Assembly: GCA_035327585.1 (NCBI GenBank)
Contig: DAOLDD010000020.1
Coordinates: 1 to 64,000, forward strand
DNA from: JAMLJG01 sp035327585
Lineage (GTDB): Bacteria; Verrucomicrobiota; Kiritimatiellia; CAIVKH01
Length of the DNA stretch: 64,000 bases
Reading direction: 5' to 3'
Shown: one piece after another, positions 50,213 through 60,845 of the stretch
Layout of the letters: every line of letters begins with the position of its first letter
Numbering within the stretch: the stretch's first letter is position 1
The notes under the pieces: model-generated
What the model was told of the DNA's origin: nothing
What the model saw: the letters and a program-made list of their open reading frames with translations, nothing else
The model's database searches: none
Translations under genes and position numbers: made by a program

Positions 50213-50968
50213 ATGATCATCCCAGGGCTGGTTTCGATTACGTTTCGCAAGCTGTCGGTGGACGAGGTTATCGAACTCGCGTCGTCCTGCGGCCTCAGGA
50301 GCATTGAGTGGGGCGCGGATGTGCACGTGAAGCCCGATGACCCGGCGGCGGCACGTGGCGTGGGCGAGCGGACGCGCGCGGCGGGTTTGACGGTGTCGTC
50401 ATATGGTTCCTACTACCGGGCTGGTGAACGACCGGAGTCATTTGATGCAATTTTGGAAACCGCCCGGTCGCTTGGCGCTCCACGCATCCGCGTGTGGGCG
50501 GGCCGCAAGGACGCGCACCTGCATACGTCGGAGGAGCGGTGCGCGGTGACGGATGACCTGGGGCGCATTGCCGGTTTGGCGGCGATGGCAGGCATCGGGA
50601 TCGCCCTGGAATTTCACGGGGGTACGCTGACGAGTTCCGCGGAGTCGGCCGCCGCACTGCTGCGGGACTTGGACGACATGCAGGTGAAAAGCTATTGGCA
50701 GATACGGGTGGACGCGACGCCCGAGGAAGCCTTGTCGGACCTTCATCTGCTCGCGCCCTGGCTCTGCCATGCACATGTGTTCCAGTGGCATCCAGGGAGC
50801 GCGCGTCATCCGTTGGCGGATGGAGCGGACGTTTGGCCGCGCTATCTTGCGGCACTCGCGGCGCTGGCTCGGCCGATCCACGCGCAGTTGGAATACGTCC
50901 TGGGCGACGCGCCCGCGCAAGTGCGCGCGGATGCCGCGACGTTGCGGGACTTGATTTCCCGCGTGTAG
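50213..50968 (+). CDS. Sugar phosphate isomerase/epimerase-like TIM barrel
   Basis: A 251-residue AP_endonuc_2/xylose-isomerase-like barrel. SITFRKLSVDEVIELASSCGLRSIEWGADVHV near 6-37 is the usual first strand and helix, metal ligands are expected at Glu in GIALEFHGG near 131 and His in CHAHVFQWHPG near 188-198, and QLEYVLGD near 225 supplies the last Glu. It is the final gene of the cassette; the exact sugar is unknown. The frame is open 13 codons further upstream into the repeat, but the ATG at 50213 starts the conserved part. Confidence 0.8.
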   Translation: MIIPGLVSITFRKLSVDEVIELASSCGLRSIEWGADVHVKPDDPAAARGVGERTRAAGLTVSSYGSYYRAGERPESFDAILETARSLGAPRIRVWAGRKDAHLHTSEERCAVTDDLGRIAGLAAMAGIGIALEFHGGTLTSSAESAAALLRDLDDMQVKSYWQIRVDATPEEALSDLHLLAPWLCHAHVFQWHPGSARHPLADGADVWPRYLAALAALARPIHAQLEYVLGDAPAQVRADAATLRDLISRV

Positions 50969-51036
50969 GCGCCGACGGCGCGGCGCCCTCCATCGGATCG
51001 GACGCGACGTGGAGGGCGGCTGGACCTTGCCGCCTT
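50968..51036. repeat. Double-hairpin repeat, copy 2 (bidirectional terminator candidate)
   Basis: A 25-bp block (50968-50992, with GGCGCC at both ends of the first 20 bases) is identical to the reverse complement of 266-290. A second block (51010-51036) matches the reverse complement of 221-247 at 24 of 27 positions. Both form GC-rich stems. It fills the gap between two convergent genes and reaches into the stop codon of the DUF368 gene, so it may end transcription from both sides. Confidence 0.75.
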
Positions 51037-51979
51037 ACTCCGCGACAATTTTCTTGAGGGGATTTGCCTTCGATTGCAGGCGGTCGAGGAGCGTGATGAT
51101 GACGAATCCGCCGACGCACAGGGCGAGGGAAAGCCAGAATTCGCCATCCAACGCAGGCGGCGCAATGACCGTTTCGCTGATCGGGATGATTTCCCCCGGC
51201 TTCTTCTCCACGGTTTCCAACACCTGCCGGTAGGGCCAGATTTTCCATAGCGAGCCGACCATGAAGCCGACGAGCAGGGTGATGGTGACGCGGCGGTACC
51301 GGTTCAGGAGCCAGGTGAGGACGCGCGAGAAGGCCATGAGGCCGATGGCCGCGCCGAGCGCGACGGGGATCAAGGTGACGACGTCCAGTTTCTTGACCGC
51401 CTCCATCACAAAGCGGTACTGGCCGAGGATGAACAGCAGGAACGAGCCGGAGATGCCGGGCAGGATCATCGCCATGATCGCGACCGCGGCGCACCAGAAC
51501 AGCGTCAGCGGATCGTTGGGCATGTTCATCGGCACGAGGCGGACGATTTTGTAGGCGGCGACGGCGCCGACGGCGCAGGTGATGCCCATCGCGACGTTCC
51601 ATTTGACGTGCGTGGCGACGGCGAGAATCGACGCGAGGACGAGGCCGAAGAAGAACGAGAACAGCGGCACCGGGTGGTGGTCGAGCAGGTACGTGATCAC
51701 GTGCGCGAGGGAGACCAGCGTGCCGCCGAGGCCGATGCCGAGGGAGACGAGGAACTTCCAGTTCACATGCTCCAGCGCGTCCTTGATGCGAAAGCGCAGG
51801 AGCAGTTTCACGAGGTCGAGATTGAATGATTTGACGGTCGCAAGCAGCTCGTCGTAGATGCCCAGGATGAACGCCATCGTACCGCCGGACACGCCGGGCA
51901 CGACATCCGCCGCGCCCATGGCGACCCCGACGCCGGCGATGCCGGCATAATCCGAAAACTTGCGCTGCTGCTTTTCCAT
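51035..51979 (-). CDS. popT: DUF368 polyprenyl-phosphate transporter
   Basis: A 314-residue protein with about eight to nine membrane helices. The DUF368 hallmark GAADVVPGVSGGTMAFILGIYDELL is near residue 20-44, and a second inverted-repeat motif, MILPGISGSFLLFILGQY, is near 170. Members of this family (PopT) were recently shown to recycle undecaprenyl phosphate across the membrane for wall synthesis. The start at 51979 has a perfect AGGAGG six bases upstream; the longer frame is not supported. It is divergent from lnt. Confidence 0.88.
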   Translation of the reverse strand: MEKQQRKFSDYAGIAGVGVAMGAADVVPGVSGGTMAFILGIYDELLATVKSFNLDLVKLLLRFRIKDALEHVNWKFLVSLGIGLGGTLVSLAHVITYLLDHHPVPLFSFFFGLVLASILAVATHVKWNVAMGITCAVGAVAAYKIVRLVPMNMPNDPLTLFWCAAVAIMAMILPGISGSFLLFILGQYRFVMEAVKKLDVVTLIPVALGAAIGLMAFSRVLTWLLNRYRRVTITLLVGFMVGSLWKIWPYRQVLETVEKKPGEIIPISETVIAPPALDGEFWLSLALCVGGFVIITLLDRLQSKANPLKKIVAE

Positions 51980-52085
51980 GGCGTCCTCCTGAATCGCGGC
52001 GCATTCAAGCGGAAGGACTCGTGGGTTCCAAGTGGAATCGTGGCATGGACGACCCGCTCGCCCGCCGCTAGACTGCGCGGCTCTT

Positions 52086-53666
52086 ATGGATTCTTCGGAA
52101 AACAAATTGGGCGCAGATTGGCGTCGCTGGGTGGCGGACGCTGCGGCGGCATTGTCCGGCGCCTTGTTGTCGGCGGGCTTTGCCCCGTTGGAGGCGAGTG
52201 AGGCGGCGTGGGTTGCGCTGGTCCCGCTGCTGGTGGCCTGTCGCTTCGCGGACTCGCCGCGTGCGGCTTTTCGCCTGGGCTTCCTGTCGGGCTCGGTATT
52301 CTGGCTGACGTCAATCTGGTGGCTCTCGCGCGTGACGTACGGGGGCTGGCTGACGCTGGCGTTTTACTGCGCGCTGTATCTTGGCGCGTTCGCCGTGCTG
52401 GCGCACCTGTGGCTGCGCCGTTATGAGCATGAGCGGTTGGGGCTGAACCTGGGCTTCATGCTTTTCGCTGCGTGCGGGTGGGCGGGTTTGGAATGGATGC
52501 GCAGCACGTTCGCGACGGGCTTCGCCTGGAACGCGCTGGGCGTGACGCAATACCGAAACGTGGCGTTGCTGCAGGGCGCTGCGTGGGGCGGGGTGTACGC
52601 GGTGTCGGCGCTGGTCGTCTTCGTGAACGCGGGCGTCGCGGTGACGGTGATGCGGTACATCCGGCGCGGGGGACACTGGGGGCGCCGTCCACATTTCGAA
52701 TTGATGCTCGCGTTTCTGGTGCTGGCGCTCGCGTTTTTCGCCGGCGCACGGCGTGTGCGGGGTCTCGCGGACGGCCAGGTGGATCTGCGCGTGGCGCTGG
52801 TGCAGCCGGCGATTCCGCAGGACGACAAGTGGGATACGAATACGGTTGACCTGATTTACAGCCGCTTGCGTCAGCTCACTGACGGCGCGCTGCGAAGCGG
52901 ACCGCTGGACCTCATCATCTGGCCCGAAACCGCGTTGCCGGACGACGTGCGCTACAGCCAGACGAGCTACGATCTGGTCTATGAACTCGCCTCGCGCGGC
53001 GTGCCCCTGCTCGTCGGGTCGATGGATTCCGAATGGCCCGAGGATGGCCGACCGGTGTTCCATAACAGTTCCTTCCTGTTTGATCCCGAGGGGCGTCCGG
53101 TGGAGGTGTATGCGAAACAGCACCTCGTGGTGTTTGGCGAATATGTGCCGCTCGGCGATGTGCTGCCTTTCCTGAATGCGATGACGCCGATCCAGGAAAG
53201 TTTCACGGCGGGAACGACGGCCACTGTCTTCCGGCTGGCGAATCCGTCCGTTTCCTTTTCCGTGCTGATTTGCTTTGAGGACACGGTGGCGCGTTTGGCG
53301 CGAAAGGCGGTGCGGGGTGGGGCGCGGTTGCTGGTAAACCAGACGAACGACGCCTGGTTCGATCCCTCCAGCGCGTCGCGCCAGCATATGGCGCAGTGCG
53401 TGTTGCGGGTGGTGGAGACCGGTGTGCCTGCGGTGCGCGTGGCGAACACCGGCGTCAGTTGCGTCATCAACCGGCGCGGCGTGGTGACCGCCCGCCTGGA
53501 GGATGAGCAGGGCGGCACGATATTCCCCGGTTTCAAGACGGCCGCCGTTCGACCCGCGCCTGACGATTTACCGCTGACCTTCTACACGCGCAACGGCGAC
53601 CTGCTGCCCATTCTAGCGGGGGTGCTGGCGCTGTTGGCGGCGGGCGCGGTGCGGCGCTGCACGTAG
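52086..53666 (+). CDS. lnt: Apolipoprotein N-acyltransferase
   Basis: A 526-residue membrane enzyme adding the third acyl chain to lipoproteins. About seven helices occur in the first 225 residues, then a nitrilase-like domain. The catalytic triad is visible: Glu281 in WPETALP, Lys344 in AKQHLVVFGEYVPLG, and Cys396 in ICFED. NQTNDAWF near 419 and SRQHM near 432 are also conserved. This shows a Gram-negative envelope with processed lipoproteins. Confidence 0.95.
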   Translation: MDSSENKLGADWRRWVADAAAALSGALLSAGFAPLEASEAAWVALVPLLVACRFADSPRAAFRLGFLSGSVFWLTSIWWLSRVTYGGWLTLAFYCALYLGAFAVLAHLWLRRYEHERLGLNLGFMLFAACGWAGLEWMRSTFATGFAWNALGVTQYRNVALLQGAAWGGVYAVSALVVFVNAGVAVTVMRYIRRGGHWGRRPHFELMLAFLVLALAFFAGARRVRGLADGQVDLRVALVQPAIPQDDKWDTNTVDLIYSRLRQLTDGALRSGPLDLIIWPETALPDDVRYSQTSYDLVYELASRGVPLLVGSMDSEWPEDGRPVFHNSSFLFDPEGRPVEVYAKQHLVVFGEYVPLGDVLPFLNAMTPIQESFTAGTTATVFRLANPSVSFSVLICFEDTVARLARKAVRGGARLLVNQTNDAWFDPSSASRQHMAQCVLRVVETGVPAVRVANTGVSCVINRRGVVTARLEDEQGGTIFPGFKTAAVRPAPDDLPLTFYTRNGDLLPILAGVLALLAAGAVRRCT

Positions 53667-53765
53667 GCTGACCCCACTCGTTGTCGTTCCGCCACTCTGT
53701 CGGCGGAAGTTTTGACCCCGCATCTCCGGGGGCGGAGCACCGAAGCTACATGTGGCGACTTCGAT

Positions 53766-54389
53766 TCAGCTGACGCTCTCCGCCGGCTGCGGAATCTGCT
53801 CCACGGCGAAGCGCTCGTTGACTTCCGTGTGGAAACTGTCGTAGGCGCGGCGGTAGCGCGCGAGTTCGGGGGCGGAGAGGGCGTGGCTGTTGGCGTGCTG
53901 GAGCTCGCGGTAGGGCCGGTGCGCGAGGCGGAGCAGGTGCCAGACGCCCTGCAGGATGTCGTCGGCCCGCCGCCGGTAGTGCAGCGCGGGCAGGGCGCAT
54001 TCCTCCTGGTTCGCGGAGAGGAACTGGCAGAGGAACCCTTCCTCGCCCTCAAGGTGCGTCTGGTGCTGCATCATGGCGTGCGCGGATTGCACGTTGTGGG
54101 AGATGAGATTCAGGAAGCGCAGGAAATCCTGTTCGGCCTGGCTGGTGCCCGCGGCCTTGGTCGCGAGGAAGGCGTGGTGCTGGGACAACTTGAGCAGATT
54201 GAGGACCTTCTCGACGTGCCGGATGCGGGCATCCGTGTCCAACTCATGAATCGGCATATAGAGCAACTCGACCGCGCGTTCGAAGTGCACATCGCGGCGG
54301 GCGAGATGGATCGGCCGGTTCAGATTAAAGTCATTTGTCGTCACACGTGGTCCCCATGGCTGTTTGTGTAGCAAATCGGGCCCGGTCAT
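53766..54389 (-). CDS. Helical protein of unknown function
   Basis: A 207-residue soluble, mainly helical protein with many His and Leu residues (SQHHAFLATKAAG, HNVQSAHAMMQHQTHLEGEEG, LLRLAHRPYRELQHANSHAL). No signal peptide, membrane helix or catalytic motif is clear. The spaced His/Glu residues could bind metal, but this is speculative. The start at 54389 has an AAGGGG site about eight bases upstream; the upstream frame is ignored. It diverges from lysS. Confidence 0.6.
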   Translation of the reverse strand: MTGPDLLHKQPWGPRVTTNDFNLNRPIHLARRDVHFERAVELLYMPIHELDTDARIRHVEKVLNLLKLSQHHAFLATKAAGTSQAEQDFLRFLNLISHNVQSAHAMMQHQTHLEGEEGFLCQFLSANQEECALPALHYRRRADDILQGVWHLLRLAHRPYRELQHANSHALSAPELARYRRAYDSFHTEVNERFAVEQIPQPAESVS

Positions 54390-54481
54390 TTCAATGCCCC
54401 TTTGCCGACCGGCGATTCTTTGCGTTGCGGGGCGTCCGCGGGTTGGGTACAAGCGACGCTTCCAACAGGACGGGATGGATC

Positions 54482-55924
54482 ATGGAACTGGGTCATACGG
54501 AAGCGGAATATCGCGCGCAACGGCTGGAGAATCTCAAGAAGCTGGAGGAGCTGGGCTATCCCGCTTTTGGCGGCGCGTTCCCGCGCACCGGCACGCTGGC
54601 GGAGGTCCGGGCGGGTTTCGCGGAGGGCAGGGCGGTGCGCGTCGCGGGACGCATGCTAGCGCGCCGCGAGATGGGCAAGAGCGTTTTCGCCGACCTGCGC
54701 GACGGGACGGATCGGTTCCAGCTCTTCATCAAGAAGGACGAGCTGGGCGAGGCGGCGTTCACCGCGTTCGCGCATCTCGATTTCGGTGACTTCATCGGCG
54801 TGGAGGGCGTGCTGTTCACGACGCGTACGGGCGAACCGAGCGTCAAGGTGACGGGCCTGACGCTGCTGGCCAAGGCGCTGCGTGCGCCGCCGGAGAAGTG
54901 GCACGGCTTGCAGGACGTGGAGATCCGCTACCGCAAGCGCTATCTCGACCTCGTGGCGAATCCCGAGGTGCGTAAGGTCTTTAACCAGCGCATCGCGATC
55001 GTGCGCGGAATCCGCGATTTCCTGCACGGACGCGGCTTCCAGGAAGTCGAGACGCCGATGATGCAACCGCTCGCAGGCGGCGCGGCGGCGAATCCGTTCA
55101 AGACGCATTACGACGCGCTGGACTGCGACATGTATCTGCGCATCGCGCCGGAGCTTTATCTCAAGCGCCTGCTCGCGGGCGGGTTCGACAAGGTGTTCGA
55201 ACTGAACCGTAATTTCCGCAACGAGGGGCTGAGCCGGTTCCACAATCCCGAGTTCACGATGCTGGAGATTTACGAAGCCTACGGCGACCGCCAAACCATG
55301 CAGGCGCTGGTGCAGGACCTGATTTGCACGGTCGCGCAGCAGGTGATGGGGACGCTGCAGGTGGGCAGCAAGGAACAGCCGATCGCCCTGACCCCGCCGT
55401 GGCGCGAAGTGACGTATCGCGAGCTGGTCTGCGAGCGGGCCGGGGCGGATTGGTTTGACCGCTCGCGCGATGCGATGCATGCGCGCGCGCATGAACTCGG
55501 TGTGTCCACCGACCCCGCGTGGGGCGCCACGGAAGTGACGCAGGAAGTCTTCGAGAAACTGATCGAGAAAACGCTGGTGAATCCCACCTTCGTCACGCGC
55601 CTGCCGGCCGACCTGGTTCCGCTGGCCAAGGCGACGGCGGACGATCCGGCCACCGTGGACGTGTTCGAGCTGGTCATCGGCGGCCGCGAAATCGCGCCAG
55701 CCTATTCGGAACTGAACGATCCGATTGAGCAGCGTCGCCGCCTGGAGGCGCAGGCCGGGGGCGATGCCTCCAAACTCGACGAGGATTTTCTCGGCGCACT
55801 CGAGCACGGCATGCCGCCTGCCGGTGGTATGGGTATCGGCATTGACCGGCTCGTGATGATGCTCACCGGCGCCGAAGCCATCCGCGACGTGATCCTTTTC
55901 CCCCAAATGCGCCCGCAGGGGTGA
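54482..55924 (+). CDS. lysS: Lysyl-tRNA synthetase, class II
   Basis: A 480-residue class II synthetase. An N-terminal OB fold (about 45-145, VRVAGRMLARREMGKSVFADLRDGTDRFQLF) binds the anticodon. Motif 1 region is near 185, motif 2 is FELNRNFRNEGLSRFHNPEFTMLEIYEAY near 240-268, and motif 3 GMGIGIDRLVMMLTG near 450. Length is slightly under the usual 500 residues. The ATG at 54482 starts the family-like N-terminus. Confidence 0.95.
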   Translation: MELGHTEAEYRAQRLENLKKLEELGYPAFGGAFPRTGTLAEVRAGFAEGRAVRVAGRMLARREMGKSVFADLRDGTDRFQLFIKKDELGEAAFTAFAHLDFGDFIGVEGVLFTTRTGEPSVKVTGLTLLAKALRAPPEKWHGLQDVEIRYRKRYLDLVANPEVRKVFNQRIAIVRGIRDFLHGRGFQEVETPMMQPLAGGAAANPFKTHYDALDCDMYLRIAPELYLKRLLAGGFDKVFELNRNFRNEGLSRFHNPEFTMLEIYEAYGDRQTMQALVQDLICTVAQQVMGTLQVGSKEQPIALTPPWREVTYRELVCERAGADWFDRSRDAMHARAHELGVSTDPAWGATEVTQEVFEKLIEKTLVNPTFVTRLPADLVPLAKATADDPATVDVFELVIGGREIAPAYSELNDPIEQRRRLEAQAGGDASKLDEDFLGALEHGMPPAGGMGIGIDRLVMMLTGAEAIRDVILFPQMRPQG

Positions 55925-55967
55925 GGGATACGAACTACCGTCGCGTTTTATTTACGAGACCAAATAG

Positions 55968-56020
55968 GTGGCCCGGGCGCTCCGCGCGCGGGAAACACCG
56001 CGCGGAGCGCGGCGTCCACC
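55968..56020. terminator. Long GC-rich inverted repeat after lysS
   Basis: Inner arms GCGCTCCGCGCG (55977-55988) and CGCGCGGAGCGC (55999-56010) are perfect complements with a 10-nt loop, and an outer GGTGG/CCACC pair (55968-55972 and 56016-56020) extends the structure. It lies between the convergent lysS and pdxH genes and could stop both. No T-run follows, so it would not be a textbook intrinsic terminator. Confidence 0.5.
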
Positions 56021-56061
56021 CATGATGATCTCCACGCGATTGGGACGGCTCTGATCGCGAT

Positions 56062-56730
56062 TCACGGGGCGAGGCGCTCGCGGGTCCATGCGGGACCGGC
56101 GCGGGTGTAGAGGAGGCGGTCGTGCAGGCGGTTGGGACGGCCCTGCCAGAATTCGATGGAGTCGGCGCTGAGGCGGAAGCCGCCCCAATGCGGCGGGCGT
56201 GCGACGTCCTTCCCGTCGTGCTCCGCCCGCAGGCGGTTGAACGCGTTCTCCAGGATGTCGCGGCTGGCGACGGGTTCGCTCTGGGGCGAGGCGAGCGCGC
56301 CGATCCGCGCGTCGAAGGGGCGCGACTGGAAATAAAGGTCTGACTCGTCGGGCGTCACTTTTTTCACCGTACCGTCGATGCGGATTTGCCGCTCCAGTTC
56401 TTTCCAAAAGAGCAGGGCGGAAGCCTGCGGGTTCTCAAGAAGCTCGCGGCCCTTCCGGCTTTGGAAATTGGTGAAGAACACGACGCCGTTCGCATCGTAT
56501 TGCTTCATCAACACCGTGCGCACGCCGGGTCGTCCGTCCGCGCCCGCGGTCGCCACGGCCATCGCGTTCGGTTCGGCGATTTGCGCTTCGATGGCCTCGT
56601 GCATCCAGCGGGTGAAGAGCGCCCACGGTTCCGGGGGCGCGTCCGCCTCGTCCAAGCCCCGCTGGGTATACTCCCGTCGCAGCCGCGCGAAGAGGGCCGT
56701 GGTGGGCACCGCTTGATCGTGCCGGATCAT
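56062..56730 (-). CDS. pdxH: Pyridoxine/pyridoxamine 5'-phosphate oxidase
   Basis: A 222-residue FMN enzyme making pyridoxal 5'-phosphate. AMAVATAGADGRPGVRTVLMKQYDANGVVFFTNFQSRKGRELLENPQASALLFWKELERQIRIDG near 56-120 carries the FMN and substrate contacts, and HWGGFRLSADSIEFWQGRPNRLHDRLLY near 179-206 is the C-terminal signature. It starts 6 bp after the superoxide dismutase stop, so the two are probably cotranscribed. Confidence 0.94.
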   Translation of the reverse strand: MIRHDQAVPTTALFARLRREYTQRGLDEADAPPEPWALFTRWMHEAIEAQIAEPNAMAVATAGADGRPGVRTVLMKQYDANGVVFFTNFQSRKGRELLENPQASALLFWKELERQIRIDGTVKKVTPDESDLYFQSRPFDARIGALASPQSEPVASRDILENAFNRLRAEHDGKDVARPPHWGGFRLSADSIEFWQGRPNRLHDRLLYTRAGPAWTRERLAP

Positions 56731-56736
56731 GCGGGC

Positions 56737-57504
56737 TCAGGCTGCCGGCGTGCCGGCATCGATGTAGTTCTGGCCCACGGCCTGCCAGTTGATCACGTTC
56801 CAGATGGCCTTTACATATTCCGCGCGCCGGTTCTGGTACTTCAAGTAGTAGGCGTGTTCCCATACGTCGATGCCGAATAGCGGCGTGCGTCCGAACATCA
56901 GCGGGCTGTCCTGGTTGGGCAGCGCCTCGACGAGCAGGTGGCCGTCGGCGTCGCGGGAGAGCCAGGCCCAACCGCTGCCGAAGACGGTGAGCGCCGCGCG
57001 GGAGAGGGCGTCCTTGAAGCTATCGAATCCGCCGAGTTCCGTTTGGATCGCGTCCGCGAGCGGGCCCTCCGGCTCGCCGCCGCCGGTGGGGCTCAGGCAG
57101 TTCCAGAAGAGCGTGTGATTCGCGTGGCCGCCGCCGTTGTTTCGCACCGCGATGCGGATATCCTCGGGGAGGGCGTTGAGATCGCGGATCAGCGCGTCGA
57201 CCGAGTGGTCCATCAGATCGGGATAGGCGCCGATGGCCTTGTTCAGGTTGTTGACGTAGGCCGCGTGATGTTTGCCGTAGTGGATCTCCATCGTCGCGGT
57301 GTCGATGTGCGGTTCCAAGTCTTCCGGGGCGTAGGGCAGGGGCCCGAGGGTGAAGGGGTGTGACGTGGCCGAGGACGGCGCGGGCGGCGGCACGAGTGGC
57401 GCTCCGTCCGTCTGCGCTTGGGCGCGGCCGATACCGAAACGGCCGGCAAGCGCGGCGGCGGAGGTGAGTGTGAGGGTGCGAAGAACTTCCCGGCGACTGA
57501 ACAT
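56737..57504 (-). CDS. sodA: Tat-exported Fe/Mn superoxide dismutase
   Basis: A 255-residue protein. The N-terminus SRREVLRTLTLTSAAALAG is a Tat signal (SRRxxL, then a hydrophobic stretch), so the folded metalloenzyme should be exported. The SOD core has metal ligands in HYGKHHAAYVNNLN near 75, NGGGHANHTLFW near 122, and DVWEHAYYLKYQNRR near 213. LPNQDSPL near 195 has the Gln position typical of Mn-type enzymes. Most bacterial Mn/Fe SODs are cytoplasmic, so export is notable. Confidence 0.9.
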   Translation of the reverse strand: MFSRREVLRTLTLTSAAALAGRFGIGRAQAQTDGAPLVPPPAPSSATSHPFTLGPLPYAPEDLEPHIDTATMEIHYGKHHAAYVNNLNKAIGAYPDLMDHSVDALIRDLNALPEDIRIAVRNNGGGHANHTLFWNCLSPTGGGEPEGPLADAIQTELGGFDSFKDALSRAALTVFGSGWAWLSRDADGHLLVEALPNQDSPLMFGRTPLFGIDVWEHAYYLKYQNRRAEYVKAIWNVINWQAVGQNYIDAGTPAA

Positions 57505-57791
57505 GATGCATCTCCTTGAACGTGAGGCCCAAACTAACGCGCGGCGGATGGGGTTTCAAGGCTTGAACACCGGGTGCAATCGCCTCTTGCCATGCGCCCT
57601 CCCAGCCCGTAGCCTCGCAATTCGCATTTTTTGAGGTGCTTTGTTGAGCGCATCTCATGGTGGGGCGATCGGTCTCGGAATCGGCCTCCGCCCCGGCCTC
57701 CAAGCGTCGCATCTTGCGAGACCGGGGCCGGGACGGAGACCGAGGCCGATTGGGAAATTGGTGGATTCTACACCGCAACTATGAGGCTTTT
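57505..57791 (+). promoter_or_regulatory. secA leader region with long imperfect hairpin
   Basis: This 287-bp region between the divergent sod and secA genes contains an imperfect inverted repeat at about 57668-57751. AATCGGCCTC (57679-57688) pairs with GAGGCCGATT (57742-57751), and nearby CCCGGCC words pair inside. It would fold in the secA mRNA leader about 40 bases before the start. I see no convincing short leader peptide or arrest sequence of the SecM kind. Confidence 0.4.
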
Positions 57792-60833
<3,042 letters not shown>

Positions 60834-60845
60834 CACGTTCGGGTG

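Noticed and set aside
57350..57634. A short plus-strand frame before secA considered as a SecM-like arrest peptide
   Set aside because: It lies mostly antisense to the superoxide dismutase gene, has no signal peptide or arrest-like C-terminus and ends about 160 bp before secA.
57657..57791. A 45-codon N-terminal extension of SecA
   Set aside because: The extension lies in the hairpin leader, is Arg/Ser-rich and unlike SecA N-termini, while MQWLIRKIVGTKNDRDLK is the typical start.
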